A DNA stretch of 64,000 nt from Clavaria fumosa. Taxonomy: Eukaryota; Basidiomycota; Agaricomycetes; Agaricales; Clavariaceae. Shown one piece after another: positions 34,544 to 48,638 of this stretch. The stretch's first letter is position 1; the number at the start of each line of letters is the position of its first letter. A program made the position numbers and the translations under genes. The stretch covers positions 310,001 through 374,000 of the forward strand of contig OX637803.1 in the NCBI GenBank assembly GCA_951802425.1, read 5' to 3'. Below the pieces are notes generated by a model. The model ran no database searches and had not been told where the DNA came from. It saw only the letters and a program-made list of their open reading frames with translations.

Positions 34544-35204
34544 GTTGATCAAGGCCTCTTCTGGCATATGCGGGGCTTGATTAGCCGATTTTAGGAAACG
34601 CGAAGGGGTCCATATACCCGGGGAATACCTGATAGCTGAGTACATGAAATGGAGTCCGTTTCGAATAAGCAATCCACTTTAACGAGTTCCAGCCCGGCTC
34701 TCCCGTAACATCGCCTGAAAAATTGTAAATGCACCCTCGAATCAATATAGTCTCATTTTCCTGTACTGTAGACCCGTGATGGATATGCATATGTCCTTTT
34801 TAAATGCTCCCTTTGCCCGATTGGCGACTCCCCGGGTCCTCTGTCAACCGGGTCAATTTTGCATGCCGTCCAGCCGATGCCTAGAAAAGAACTCGAGCTA
34901 ACCGAGGACCAAAAGAGCATAATGAATTGTTACTGTACTTTTTTTGTGTGAGATGGGACCAGAGTCAGAATAAAGTTCTGCAATGTGGCCTGACCTAGCT
35001 TTGTATTACAGTAAATGGGGTAACATACCGTCGCTATCAACTCAAAATGGGAAATAATGATCATGTTTACGGCTGAGAGGGGCACGGTCACGTGTCATCT
35101 CCCCAAAACTTTCCTCCAGAATTTTCCTCCCTCCAAGTCTGCTGGGGCGCATTCTTCTTAAAGACAGAACAACTGCCTTCACATCTTCGCTTCCTTTCCC
35201 GACA
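34544..35204. promoter_or_regulatory. Upstream region of the fatty acid synthase gene
   Basis: No gene in 660 bases. The last 100 bases before the FAS start are pyrimidine-rich (TTCCTCC runs), as is common for highly expressed fungal genes. No certain TATA box or transcription-factor site was identified. Confidence 0.4.
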
Positions 35205-38200
35205 ATGGCTGCGCGGCCCACGACATTTGTGAGCCTTGCCTCCTCCTCCTTGCCTCTCAGTGTAGGCAAACTCAGGGTACGGTGTCTATTCAATCCCATA
35301 TGACGCATCCCCCAATTCCCATTATATGCGCTTGCTTTTGCAGGTATACATACCGACTTCCACCGAGCCAGACAAGTGGATTCTGGCCGAACGCATTAGA
35401 GATGATTTTTTGAGCACGGTTCAACCCTCAGACACTACCGACGAAGACTCATTAGAAGCAACCGTCGAATTATCAGCACGGTTTTTAGCATACCTCGCCA
35501 AACAGATCGGCGAAATTCCCCACGAGTCGTCTTATTTGCTTGACACGTACACTGCATTGCTCCTGGATGTTTTCAAGCATTTTACCCACACGCATCTCAC
35601 ATCTGCCGACATTCATTCACTTGTCGCCTCTTTCGATGCAGAGAGGCGCCAAACCATCATTGCGGCCTATTTCAAAGCTCTCGTCGTGCTCCAGGCGCAT
35701 CAGGCAGAATACATCCCCCCCGCACCAAAGTCTGCACTCTTAGACGCAGCTTCTAGAGGAAATTCCGTTCTTTACGCTATATTTGGTGGTCAAGGTACCA
35801 ATGAAGTCTACTTGGACGAATTGCAGTTCCTATACGACACCTATCCTGTCTTCGTCTCGGAATTTATCGTGAAAGCCACTAGCGAGGTTTTCAAGCCACT
35901 TGCAGAGGCCAATCACTCCACATTCTTCTTCAATTTCGGGATGGACGTCCATGCCTGGCTCTCAGGCGCGTCTCCACGCCCTTCCCTAGCTTATATCGCA
36001 TCGGTCCCCGTATCATTCCCTCTCATTGGCCTGACACAACTCGTGCACTATCTCATCGTGTGCCGAGTCGCGGGTCTCACTCCTGCTGAAATGCGCTCGC
36101 GGATCGCTGGCGCCACTGGGCATTCTCAAGGCATCGTTTCGGCAGTCGTCATTTCTGCGTCTACGACATTCGAGTCGTTCACCTCGAACGCTATGAAAGC
36201 TTTAAAATGGCTATTTTACAGCGGTCTTCGTGGTCAAGAGACATTTCCAGTGACATCCCTCGACCCTACCATCATTCAGGATTGTATTCAAGGCGGCGAA
36301 GGCCACCCCTCGCCTATGCTTCTTGTAACGGGTCTTCCTCTGAAAGACCTCGAGCCACATGTGAAGAAGACTAACGGGCATTTGCCGTCCACGTCGCAGT
36401 TATCAATCTCTCTACACAATGGCCCCAGAGCCTTCGTTATCAATGGACCCGCACGTGCACTCTATGGACTGGTGGTCCACCTGCGAAAAATTCGTGCACC
36501 GAGCAGCCTAGATCAGAGCAAGGTGCCGTTCAGCCAACGAAAGGCTGTTTTCAACGTCAGGTTTTTGGTCATCGGCGTGCCGTATCATAACCGCGCCTAT
36601 CTCGACGGCGCGGCGGAGAAAGTCGTAGCGGACTTGAACGAAGAGTTGTGGGAAGCCAAGGACCTGGCGATTCCAGTCTATCATACGGAAGATGGTTCGA
36701 AATTCTCTCCATTTGTCCTCGCTCGACACTCATGACCTCTTTAGGTACGGATCTGAGGTCACATAAAGGCTCCATCACTCGTTCTCTCTGTGATCAAATT
36801 TTTACGCAACCCATCAACTGGGTCAAGGCCACGAATTTTACCGAGTCCGCAACCCACGCGTTAGATTTCGGCCCTGGTGGCTTGAGCGGTATTGGGCCTC
36901 TCACTGCACGTAACCTCGCAGGGCGTGGGGTCCGAGTCATTATTATTGGTGAGAAAGCGATGGGTAATGCAGAACTGTTCAACCCAAATTCGATTCAATA
37001 CGAAGACCGATGGAGCAAAAAGTTCGCCCCTGGCTTAGTCAAGACAAGGTAGCCCATGTCGCATATCTCCCTGTAAGCGACGTGCTGACAGGCTTTGACA
37101 GTGACGGAACTATTTACATCGACACATCTTTTTCGCGGCTCCTCGGCAAGCCCCCCATCATGGTTGCTGGCATGACTCCTAGCACCGTCCAAGCGGGTTT
37201 CGTCAGTGCCGTCCTGAATGCCGGCTTCCACGTCGAGCTCGCCGGTGGCGGTCACTATAACGCTGCTGCTCTCCGTAAGAAAGTTGCAGAAATTCAATCC
37301 AAGATTCCTGCAGGCGTCGGCCTGACGCTCAATTCGCTCTACATTAATCCGCGTCAATTCGGCTTCCAATTGCCCTTATGGCAGCAGATGCGCAAAGAAG
37401 GCTATCCAGTTGAGGGATTCTGCGTTGCAGCAGGCATCCCGAGCACAGAAAAGGCGGCGGAGATCATCGCCGGCCTGAAGGCTGCAGGAATTCGGCATGT
37501 CGCCTTCAAGCCTGGAAGCACGGACGGCATTCGTCAAGTCGTCAACATTGCGAAAGCTAACCCCGATTTCCCTGTTATCCTGCAGTGGACGGGCGGTCGC
37601 GCTGGCGGCCATCATTCTTACGAGGATTTCCACACTCCAATCTTGGCTACATATTCGTCCATCCGCACTCACGCTAATATTTCCTTGGTTGCTGGATCTG
37701 GATTCGGTGCAGCCGAAGATGTGTGGCCGTACTTGACTGGTGAATGGAGCGTGGAGCGCTACCAGGCACAGCCCATGCCGTTTGATGGGTTCCTGTTCGC
37801 GAGCCGGGTCATGGTAGCGAAGGAGGCGCACACAAGTTCGAGCGTCAAGGATCTCATCGTACAGGCGGCTGGCGTGCTGGATGCGCAATGGGAGGGAACG
37901 TATGCGAAAGACACAGGAGGGATTCTGACGGTGCGCAGCGAGCTCGGGGAGCCGATTCATAAAGTTGCGACACGGGGAGTTAAGTTGTGGAAGGAGTTTG
38001 ACGACACAGTGTTCAATATGCCGAAGGAGAAACGCGCAGCCTGGCTGGCGGAACGTAGAGCGGAGATCATCACAAAGCTGAACAAGGATTTCGCCAAACC
38101 TTGGTTTGGGTGGAAGAAGGATGGAACAGTCGCTAGCGATCTCGGAGACATGACGTACGAAGAAGTGGTCCTGAGGATGGTGAGGTTGATGTTCGTGTCG

Positions 38201-41200
38201 CATGAGAAGAGGTGGATCGACGTGACCTTGAGGAATCTGACTGGCGACTGGTTGCGGAGAGTAGAGGAAAGGTTCGCAGGTGTCAATGGAGCTGTGAAAG
38301 CAAGCGTGCTACAGGGCTATGCAACGCTGGATGATCCCCTGCCTTTTGTGGAGGAGTTCTTTAGAAAATACCCTCTCGCGAAGGAACAGTTACTGGCTTG
38401 CGAAGATCGGGCGTACTTCTTGACGATCGCCCAGAGACCTGGTCAAAAGCCCGCTCCATTTATTCCAATCTTGGACGCCAACTTCGAGGTCTGGTTCAAG
38501 AAGGTATATCGAATTCGCTGCGTCTATGCCGTAGTTGTTGCCTCAATTTTTTTCTCCATTCCAGGATTCCCTTTGGGCTTCCGAGGATATTGAAGCTGTC
38601 TTCGATCAAGATCCCCAGAGGGTCTGTATACTCCAGGGCCCTGTTGCAGCACGACATTCCAAAGTTAAGGATGAGCCCATCAAAGATCTGCTGGGCAATA
38701 TCAATGCCGCTCTGATCGAAAAATTACTCCAACGGCAGTACGGCGGGGATGAGTCCAAGATTCCTACCGTCGACTATCTTTCTGTCGCTTCCCTCTTTTC
38801 CCGCCCTGCTCCGGTTCAAGAAGACGGTGTGGTCAGACATTTCGTTGGAGAGAGTGTGCCCGCAGCAGACTCTTGGCTGGAGGCTCTCGCGGGTCCAAAG
38901 CCAACTTGGCTCCGAGCTCTTCTCACATCGCCTATCATCGCCCGTGGCTCTTCTCGCGTAGATAATCCTGTCCGTCGTGTGCTTGCACCTCGTCGCGGAC
39001 AGCAAGTCCACATCAGGTTTGAGGCCGGCACTCCCAGTGGTCTCACTATCTATGGCGGTGCGCGTTCGTACGGCTACCATAACCCTGACTTCAAGGCCGT
39101 GGAAATCGTCTACCAATCATCCACCAGACAGATAGAAATGACGATTTTTGAAGATCGTCAGGGCTCTTCTGTACCCCTTCATTTACGCTTCAAATACGAG
39201 CCATCCATGGGTTATTGCCCTGTTCACGAAGTCGCCGACGGACGCAACCGGAGGATCAAGCAGTTCTACTGGAAATTGTGGTATGGAGACCACTCTGAGC
39301 TGCCGGACATCAGCGTCGGAGACACTTTCGTCGGACCCGAAGTCACCATAAATGCGGAGGATATAGAAACGTTCTGTGCCGTGGTGGGCAACCAGGACCA
39401 GAGTTTCAAGTCCGTGAGAAACGCAGAAGTCCAAGCACCAATGGACTTTGCTATTGTCGCCGGCTGGCAGGTAAGTTTTTGAGCCGGTTCTCGGGAGTAT
39501 GCGTCACTCACTCGGGCGCGATAGGCAATCATCAAATGCATCTTCCCCACAGCTATTGACGGAGATTTGCTCGCGCTAGTCCACCTCTCGAACGGCTTCA
39601 GGATGGCCCACGGTGCCAAACCTCTTAAAGCGGGTGATATTTGCCGCTCGGAGGCGCGGATCGTTTCCGTCATCAATAATGATTCTGGCAAGCTTGTGAA
39701 GGTCAAAGGTCATGTCTACCGCAATGGAGTTCCCACCATTGAAGTTGTCTCGTCGTTCCTGTATCGCGGTTCTTTCTCTGACTACGAAAATACCTTCGAA
39801 ATCACTGAAGAGCCTGACTACCTGGTGTCCCTCGCGCATGACGCAGACGTGGGCGTGCTGCAGTCGAAAGAATGGTTCAAGTGGGACGACCCTTCGATTC
39901 CACTACAAGCTAGTACTTCTTTGCATTTCCGTATTCAATCTCAGCTCTCCTTCAAAGACAAGGCTGCGTATACAAGCATCGCGGTCACCGGCGATGTCTT
40001 TGTCAAGGATCAGCTCAAACGGTACATCAAGGTTGGCTCAGTTAGCTTTGACCGAGACGAGTGCCGTGGGAATCCTGTGCTCTCGTATCTTCAACGACAT
40101 GGCATTCCGCAGAACCTGGAGGTTCCTCTCGCCAATGGAGGTTACACCATGACAACTACCGAAGGATCGACCACCTTCCACGCTCCCTTGACCAATGAAT
40201 TATACTCCAAGGTTTCCGGTGATTTCAATCCAATTCACGTCAATCCGTATTTCTCAGATATATCCTCTTTACCGACAACCATTACCCATGGTCTCTGGAC
40301 AAGCGCTGCTACACGTCGCTTTGTTGAAACTGTCGTGGCTCATGGCCGTCCTGATCGCGTCCTCGCGTGAGTTTATCTATTTTGTCTCTTCTATGATTGA
40401 ATCATTCACCCATAAAATTTCAAATCCGTTCAGATATGATGTCACATTCGTTGGTATGGTCCTCCCTGGTGACCAGCTATCTGTAGCGATTCGTCACACT
40501 GGAATGCGCGATGGAAATATTGTTGCCAAGGTGTTTACCACTAATTCGCGTGGCGAGACTGTCATCGAAGGCACAGCCGAAGTTGCTCAACCGAATACGG
40601 CCTACGTCTTCACCGGCCAAGGCTCACAAGAGCAAGGAATGGGCATGGATCTGTTCAAATCTTCTCCTGCCGCTCGGGCTGTGTGGGAGGTCGCCGACGC
40701 CCATCTTCTCGCCGTGTACGGCTTCTCTATCATTGAAATCGTCAAGGACAATCCCAAGGAGAAAACGATTCATTTCGGCGGCATTAAGGGGCAGGCCATC
40801 CGTCAGCGCTACATGGAAATGTCCTATGACTCTATGGACAAAGATGGGCACGTCAAGACCCTTCCTCTTTTCAGCGACATCAACGAGCGGACGCACAAGT
40901 ACACGTTCAACCACCCATCTGGCCTGCTTTTCGCCACACAATTTGCTCAGATAGCTTTAGTCGTGACTGAAAAGGCCGCATTCCAGGACATGCGCGCCAA
41001 AGGTCTCATTCAAAATGATTGCGCATTCGCTGGGCATTCTTTGGGAGAATATTCTGCACTAGCCTCCATTGCTGATGTCTTGCACATCTCATCGCTCGTC
41101 GACGTGGTGTTTTATCGCGGTATAACGATGCAGCGCGCGGTTGAACGCAATGCCCAGAGCAGGTCAAATTACGCCATGATTGCTGTCAATCCTAGCCGAG

Positions 41201-44200
41201 TCTCGAAGACTTTCTCGGAAGCAGTTCTTCGTGAGGTGGTTGAGAGTATCTCCCTTGCGACAGGTTGCCTTCTAGAGATTGTCAACTACAATGTTGAGGT
41301 AAATTTATGTCTTCTCATTTAAGATGATTGTGTTAAGCCTTCTGCCATATAGAATCAGCAATACGTCTGCGCCGGAGAGCTTGTCTCTCTTCAAACTATG
41401 ACGAATGTTCTTAACTATATCAAGATGCAGAAAGTTGATATTGCCAAGGTATAGATGTTCTTTACGAGTTTACGATGTCAGCCTGACTTGCTTTCCGTTC
41501 AGTTGACTGAGCAATTCACTGTTGACAAAGTGAAAGAAATGCTGCTTGAGATTGTAAATTCCTGCTTCGAAAAGGCCAAGGAGCAGAACAAAGTAGATGA
41601 CGGCTATATCAAGTTGGAACGTGGATTTGCTACTATTCCTCTGCCTGGCATCGACGTTCCCTTTCACTCCCGGTACTTGTGGGCGGGCGTGCTCCCTTTC
41701 CGTGCTTGTGAGCGGTTCTTTGCCGTTTCGCTAAGGAACTCTTATCCCATGATTTTTATATAGATCTGTCCAAGAAGATCAATCCCGCTCACCTCAACCC
41801 CGACATGCTCATTGGAAAATATATCCCCAATCTTGTAGCAAGGCCATTCGATGTCTCTCGCGAATACGCGCAGCTTATCTATGACCAAACTTCATCCCCT
41901 CGTCTCGACAAAGTCCTCAGGAAGTGGGACGAAGACAAATGGGATGCGCCAGAACATCGACAAAAGCTTGCTTATATTATCGTCGTTGAGCTGCTCGCCT
42001 ATCAATTTGCCTCTCCTGTACGCTGGATTGAAACGCAAGACATTCTCTTCAAGGAGGCAAACTTCGAGCGCCTAATTGAATTTGGCCCTTCCCCCATCCT
42101 CACCGGCATGGCGATGCGCACTTTCAAGGCTAAGTATGAAACTGAAGACGCCTCTGCCAGCCGCTCTCGTGCAATTCTCTGCATTGCCAAGCACGGCAAA
42201 GATATTTTCTATCAATTTGAAGATGAGGTTGCAACGCAAGCAGAGGAGGCCGCAACTGAAGCACCCGCAGAACCCACACCACCTGCACCGACCGCCGCAG
42301 TCACACCACCCGCTGGTCGAGCGCCGCCGAGCTCTGCCGTCTCAATCGACGACGTACCAATAAAAGCCGTGGACATTCTGCTTGTCGTTGTTGCCCAGAA
42401 ACTGAAGAAGAGAGTTGATGAAATTCCTCTCTCGAAAACCATCAAGGATTTAGTCGGCGGTAAATCGACATTGCAAAACGAGATCCTCGGTGATCTTCAG
42501 TTAGAGTTTGTTTCTGCGCCCGAGAAAGGAGAAGAATTGTCTCTGGAGGAACTGGGCTCGGCCTTGGGAGTCGGTCATTCCGGTGCTTTAGGCAAATACG
42601 CAACCGGGTTGGTGTCACGCATGATATGTATGTCCTTTTGTGCATTCATGGCGCATCCTGCATACTTAATATGTTATAGCTGCGAAAATGCCAGGTGGTT
42701 TCAATGCCTCGACTATCAAGGCTTACCTTTCGAAGGCTTGGGGCCTAGGTCCATCCCGCTCTGATGGCCTTCTCCTTCTCGGAACCACACTTGAGCCGGC
42801 TAAGCGATTGGGATCTGAGGCGGAGGCCAAATCGTGGTTAGATAGCATCGTGCCTGTCTACGCCCAGAAGTCTGGTATCGCATTTTCTGCGAGCACTGGT
42901 GGTAGCGCTACTGGTACTGCTGGCGGGGCCGTCATCAACAGCGAAGAGTTCGTCAAGTTCCAAGCCGACCAGGAGCGCTTTGCCGCACAACATGTCGAGC
43001 TGTATATGCGCTACCTCAAACGTGATCCCCGTTCTGGTGAGATTGCTTTCGACAAGGAAAAAGCCCGTGCAGCCTCCTTGCAAGCTCAGCTCGACAGCAT
43101 CGCTAAAGAGCACGGTCAACTGTATATCGACGGGATACAGCCTATATTTGATCCTCTCAAGGCACGCCGTTTCGACTCATCTTGGAATTGGGTTCGCCAA
43201 GATGCCCTTCTAATGTACTATGACATCATCTTCGGGCGTCTCAAAACTGTTGATCGAGAAATTACTGCTCGGTGCATTGCCCTGCTCAACCGCGCAGACC
43301 CTGAGATGCTTACGTATATGCGATATCATATCGACAAATGCGATCCCACGAAAGGCGAAACTTACAAGTTAGCCAAAGAATTCGGACAACAGCTGATTGA
43401 TAACACTCGAGAGAGAATTGGTCAACCGCCGGTGTACAAGGATGGTGAGTGAAACTTGGCCACCCGCTTCTATGGATCTCATGGGTCATTTTTAGTCACA
43501 TTCCCGACTGCCCCAAAGACCACTGTCACAGAAAATGGTGACATAGTATATTCGGAAGTCGTGCGTGAAAACGTGCGGAAACTTGAGGCCTACGTCGAAG
43601 AGATGGCCAGCGGTGATAATGTTTCTGGGCAAGTCAACATCCAGAAGGTGCAAGAAGATGTCTTGAAATTATGGACCCTTGTCAAGTCGCAAGCCGAGAT
43701 AAGCCAGGAGCAGAAAAACCGCATCAAAGCCCTGTATGAGGGGGTCGTGCGTTCACTGCGGAAGGGACCTGAACCCCGCACACGTGTATCTCGCAGCCGG
43801 CGATCTTCGTCCCAATTCCTGAGACCCCAAGTATCCAACGTTGCCCCCGTTACGGATGATAGAGTTCCCTTACTTCATCTCAAACGCAAGGTTGGTACAA
43901 GCTGGGAATATAGCAGTAACCTCACTGGCGTCTATCTCGACATTCTCCACGAGATTGCGACGTCTGGGACGACCTTCCAGGGCAAGAATGCTATGTTGAC
44001 CGGGGTAGGACGAGGATCCATCGGGGTCGAAATCTTGAAGGGGCTGCTCGCTGGGGGTGCACACGTTGTCGTCACAACTTCTCGCTATAATCGCTCAACT
44101 GTCGAGTACTATCAGTCCATTTACCAAGCAGTTGGCAGCCGTGGCTCCGCACTCACCGTCGTTCCCTTCAATCAAGGCTCTAAACAAGACGTAGAAGCCC

Positions 44201-47200
44201 TCGTTGACTACATCTACGCCACACTGGGCATGGATCTCGATTACATCCTCCCCTTCGCCGCCGTGCCGGAGAATGGGCGAGAAATAGATGGACTGGATGA
44301 CAAATCGGAATTGGCGCACCGTATCATGCTCGTTAATCTCCTTCGCATTCTTGGTGCTGTTAAGAACAAGAAGGCCAGTCGCCACTTCGTCACTCGTCCA
44401 ACACAGGTCATCCTCCCCCTGTCCCCGAACCACGGACTCTTCGGCAACGACGGCTTATATTCTGAGTCCAAAATATCGCTAGAGACCCTATTCCAACGGT
44501 GGAGTTCTGAAAGTTGGGGCGAATACCTCTGTATGGCTGGCGCTGTGATTGGGTGAGTTCGACTAATCTTACCTCTTACTTGAGTGAAACTCATATTTTG
44601 TGATGTCAGGTGGACTCGTGGGACTGGCTTGATGACCCCTGCGAATATCGTCGCTCATGAGTTGGAGAGTTATGGCGTCCGCACCTTTTCCGCGAAAGAG
44701 ATGGCTTTTAATGTCCTCGGCCTAATGCACCCGCTCTTGTTCAGTGTGACCCAAGTTGAGCCCATTTGGGCTGACCTCAACGGGGGCATGGATCGCCTTC
44801 CCGACCTCGCCGACATCACTAACAAGATTCGCATGAGCCTGAACAAGAAAAGCGAATTGCGCCGTGCAATTGCCAAGGACAACTCGGCAGATTTCAAGGT
44901 CCTGAATGGGGTTGACGCGGAACGGCTTCTGCAAACCGTCAACGTCGTTCCACGTGCTAATTTCCGATTTGACTTCCCCTCTATTGAGTCTGGCGATTCT
45001 CTCGCAGACGTTTCCTACCTGCGCGGTTTAATTGATTTGGACAAAGTCATCGTCATAACTGGCTTCGCCGAAGTTGGCCCTTGGGGTAGCTCAAGGACGC
45101 GATGGGAAATGGAAGCCCGGGGTCATTTCACTATCGAGGGCTGTATCGAGATGGCATGGATGATGGGATACATCAAGCACTTTGACGGGCGCCTCAAAGA
45201 TGGTTCACTCCACGTTGGATGGGTCGACACCAAATCCGGGGAGCCAGTCGATGACAAAGATGTACGAGGTCGCTATGAGAAAGAGATACTTGCGCATGCC
45301 GGAATTCGCCTCATAGGTAAGCGAACTTCCACTAACTTGTTACCATTGATCCTTAACAGTCCCAGAACCGGAGCTGTTCCGTGGATACGACCCCAAGAAG
45401 AAATTGTTCCTCCAAGAAATAGAGCTCACTCATGACCTGGAGGCCATTGAGGTCACAGATGCCGAAGCATCTAAATTCAAATATGAACATGGCGATAAGT
45501 GCGACGTTTGGGTTGCAGAAGGAGACCAGTGGCGAGTCAAAATCAAAAAAGGAGCCCGAATCCTCGTCCCCAAGGCTTTCGAATTCAGTCGCACCGTTGC
45601 CGGGCAAATCCCGACAGGATGGGACGCTGGCAGATATGGCATACCCCCTGACATTGTCGCTCAAACGGACAGGACTACCCTGTGGGCTCTCGTGGCCACC
45701 GCTGAGGCGCTCAATATGTCTGGGATCACTGATCCATACGAGCTCTATAAGCACGTACATCCGTCCGAGATTGGAACCAGTCTCGGCAGTGGAATGGGTG
45801 GTACAGAATCGTTGGCGCAGATGTTCAAAGACCGACGCGAAGAGAAGGAAGTACAAAATGATATCCTTCAAGAAACGTGCGTTTGCATTTATTACATCGT
45901 GTGAGAGTAACTGAAAGCATCTTAAACAGCTTCATCAACACAACGGCTGGTTGGATAAATTTGCTCCTGATGTCGTCGAGCGGACCTGTCAAAATTCCTG
46001 TCGGAGCATGGTTCGTTTGATACATAAGATACCCTTTCAATTTGCTAATAACGCTGTTTAGCGCAACGGCCCTGCAATCTTTGGAGATCGCTTGCGACAC
46101 TCTCCTCTCAGGCAAGGCAAAAATCATGATCGCTGGCGGTTTCGACGATATTTGCGAAGAAGGCTCGTACGAGTTCGCCAACATGAAAGCCACGAGTAAT
46201 GCTCATACTGAATTTGCCATGGGTCGTGAACCTACGGAGATGTCTCGCCCAACAACCACCACTCGATCAGGGGTCCGTTTAACCTTTCGTGGCGCTGTGC
46301 TTGTCTGACCACGTCCTCGTATTGCAGTTCATGGAGTCGCAGGGCACTGGAGTCCACATTGTCATGAATGCCAGGACGGCGATTGAACTCGGAGCCCCGA
46401 TACGGGGTATCATTGCTTTCACATCAACCTCTACGTGCGTTGTATTTGAATTGTTCCCGAAAAACGGAACCTCACCCAATTGCAGTGACAAGGCAGGTCG
46501 ATCTGTCCCAGCTCCTGGACAAGGCGCTCTCAGTGTCGCAAGGGAGGCGCCTCACAAATACCCACTAGCCATGTTGGATCCTAGTTATCGCTCCCGCCAA
46601 CTTGCCTATCGCCGGACTCAGATATCGCACTGGTTATCGCACGAACATGATGTCGTTCGAGAAGAAATTGAGCTCGCAAAAGTCAACGGAGTCGCACTTG
46701 ACGATGATTATCTAACCACCCGAATCGCTGATATAGAGCAGGAGGCCAGGCGTCAAGAGAAAGATGCCCTTGCCACATACGGCATGCTGGAGGGACAGAA
46801 TCCCCGTGTCTCACCACTACGTCGCGCCCTCGCTGTCTGGGGCCTTAAAGCGGATGACATTGGCGTCCTCTCAATCCACGGCACAAGCACTAGTGCCAAT
46901 GTGCGTATATGCATATACACGTTAAATTATCTCTTAACAAGTTCCACAGGAGAAGAACGAGACCAAGATCTGGAACAACATACTCACTGCTACGTCACGT
47001 ACGCCTGGCAATGCTGTTCCTGTTATGGCGCAGAAAAGCCTGCTCGGACATTCCAAAGGCGGTTCCGCTGCTTGGCAGCTCATCGGTCTTCTCCAGACCA
47101 TCATCACAGGAATTGTCCCGGGTAATCGCAATTGCGAGTACGTCACAATGTGTTATACTTCACGCTTGAGGCTCATTTTTTTCAAGCAACGTCGATGCCA

Positions 47201-48164
47201 TGTTTGAAAAGCATCATCTCCTTATGTTCCCGTCGAAGTCCATCCACACGGACGGTATCAATGCCGGAGTGATGGTGCGTCAATACGATTGTCTCTTCCA
47301 GCCCCATTCCTGGAACTCATACTTGTATCACTGCTCAGTCTTCATTCGGATTTGGGCAAGTCGGCGGGACAGTCCTCGTTCTGCATCCCCGTCACCTCTT
47401 CGGAGTTCTTCATCCATCCGAGTACGAGACTTACAAGATCCGGAACCGGGAACGTGCTCTGCTTGCATACAAGGCCATGTCAGAGATGATGATTTCAAAT
47501 TCCCTAGTCAAGATTAAGGACTCTCCGCCCTATACACCAGAGCTTGAAGAACATGTTTTACTGAACTCCACCGCCAGGGCAACCCTAGATTCCAAGACAG
47601 GAAGCTATATGTTTTCCGGGAAACTCCAGACGCAGCCACACATCGATGTTGGAAACGTCGCTGCTGTTAAAGATATTTTAGCACAATCTGGCTCCGTAAC
47701 AGGCGTTGGCGTTGACCAAGGTTCGATCCATATAGTCAGCAAATCAAATTCAAGTTCTGACGTTGATTGTTAGAATTGATTACCTCGGTACCAAGCTGGA
47801 ACCCAACTTTCATCGCGCGCAATTTCACCGACGCGGAAATTAATTACTGCAAGTCACAACCCTCACCGTCTTCTTCGTTCGCTGCTCGCTGGGTTGGAAA
47901 GGAGGCCGTTTTCAAGAGTCTTGGTCTCCCAAGCAAAGGCGCCGGAGCACCCATGAAAGACATCGAGATCCTACCGGACCAAAATGGCGTACCCATAGTT
48001 CAGCTCCATGGTGAAGCCCAACGATTAGCCGCGGATAAGAGCGTGAACAAGATTTTGGTCAGCCTGAGTCATTCAGAGGTGAGCATAGACGGCCAACGAA
48101 TCGAGCAAAGCTGATTTTTTGAAAGACCGTCGCCATTGCGTTCGCTCAAGCTTTCATGGCTTAA
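35205..48164 (+). CDS. Single-chain type I fatty acid synthase (beta and alpha parts fused)
   Basis: Makes long-chain acyl-CoA from acetyl- and malonyl-CoA in the cytosol. About 13 kb with many short introns, all eight activities in one frame-continuous gene. Order: acetyltransferase ([12 protein letters not shown] near 36113), enoyl reductase ([20 protein letters not shown] near 37155), dehydratase (38700-40600), malonyl/palmitoyl transferase ([15 protein letters not shown] near 41030), Ala/Pro-rich linker, one ACP ([17 protein letters not shown], phosphopantetheine Ser, near 42455), ketoreductase ([17 protein letters not shown]), ketosynthase (IPVGACATALQS with Cys restored by splicing near 46062, then [10 protein letters not shown] and [10 protein letters not shown]) and phosphopantetheinyl transferase ([31 protein letters not shown]). 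The last exon, after a GTGAGC donor, gives [12 protein letters not shown]. The exon at 41805-42764 runs from the transferase straight into ACP, so there is no separate FAS1/FAS2. All key residues are present. Confidence 0.93.
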
Positions 48165-48638
48165 TAGCATCACGTACCGCTACTGCACAAATTGTTTGCC
48201 CAGTTGGAACTTCTCACTCCAAACCCATGATTGTCTGTACTTGTGTTCGCTGCATTAGAATTTCTCTCGTACTCTACCATCCATTCAACAAGCCCTACAA
48301 GTAGTTGATATCTGTAACCACGTGAATTGAATTCGGTTCATCATCTGACCACGCTGCCTTCTATGGCTTCCTACTGTCCTATTTAGTGGATAACTGTTTG
48401 GAACAAGTCGGTTTGAGGTCTCCCCGTCTCAGGGGTCGGCAAGACGGTATCATGCAGCACACGGTCCAACCACCACTGGAAGCGCGGTATCGTCTACAAC
48501 GCCGCGAAAACAGACCTCGCACCCTTCATAAATCAACATACCGAATCGAACCAGACTCCAGTTGTAATCGCAATGCTATAAACTCACCCTGGTGAGATGG
48601 ACATCAATCACGCCTAACACCTTTACCACTAGCAATTC
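48165..48638. other. Intergenic between FAS and glycosyltransferase-like gene
   Basis: 474 bases with no supported exon. Holds the FAS 3' UTR and the next gene's promoter. Confidence 0.5.

Noticed and set aside
34581..34790. 69-codon minus-strand ORF upstream of the fatty acid synthase
   Set aside because: No family resemblance, no splice partner, weak composition; left unannotated.
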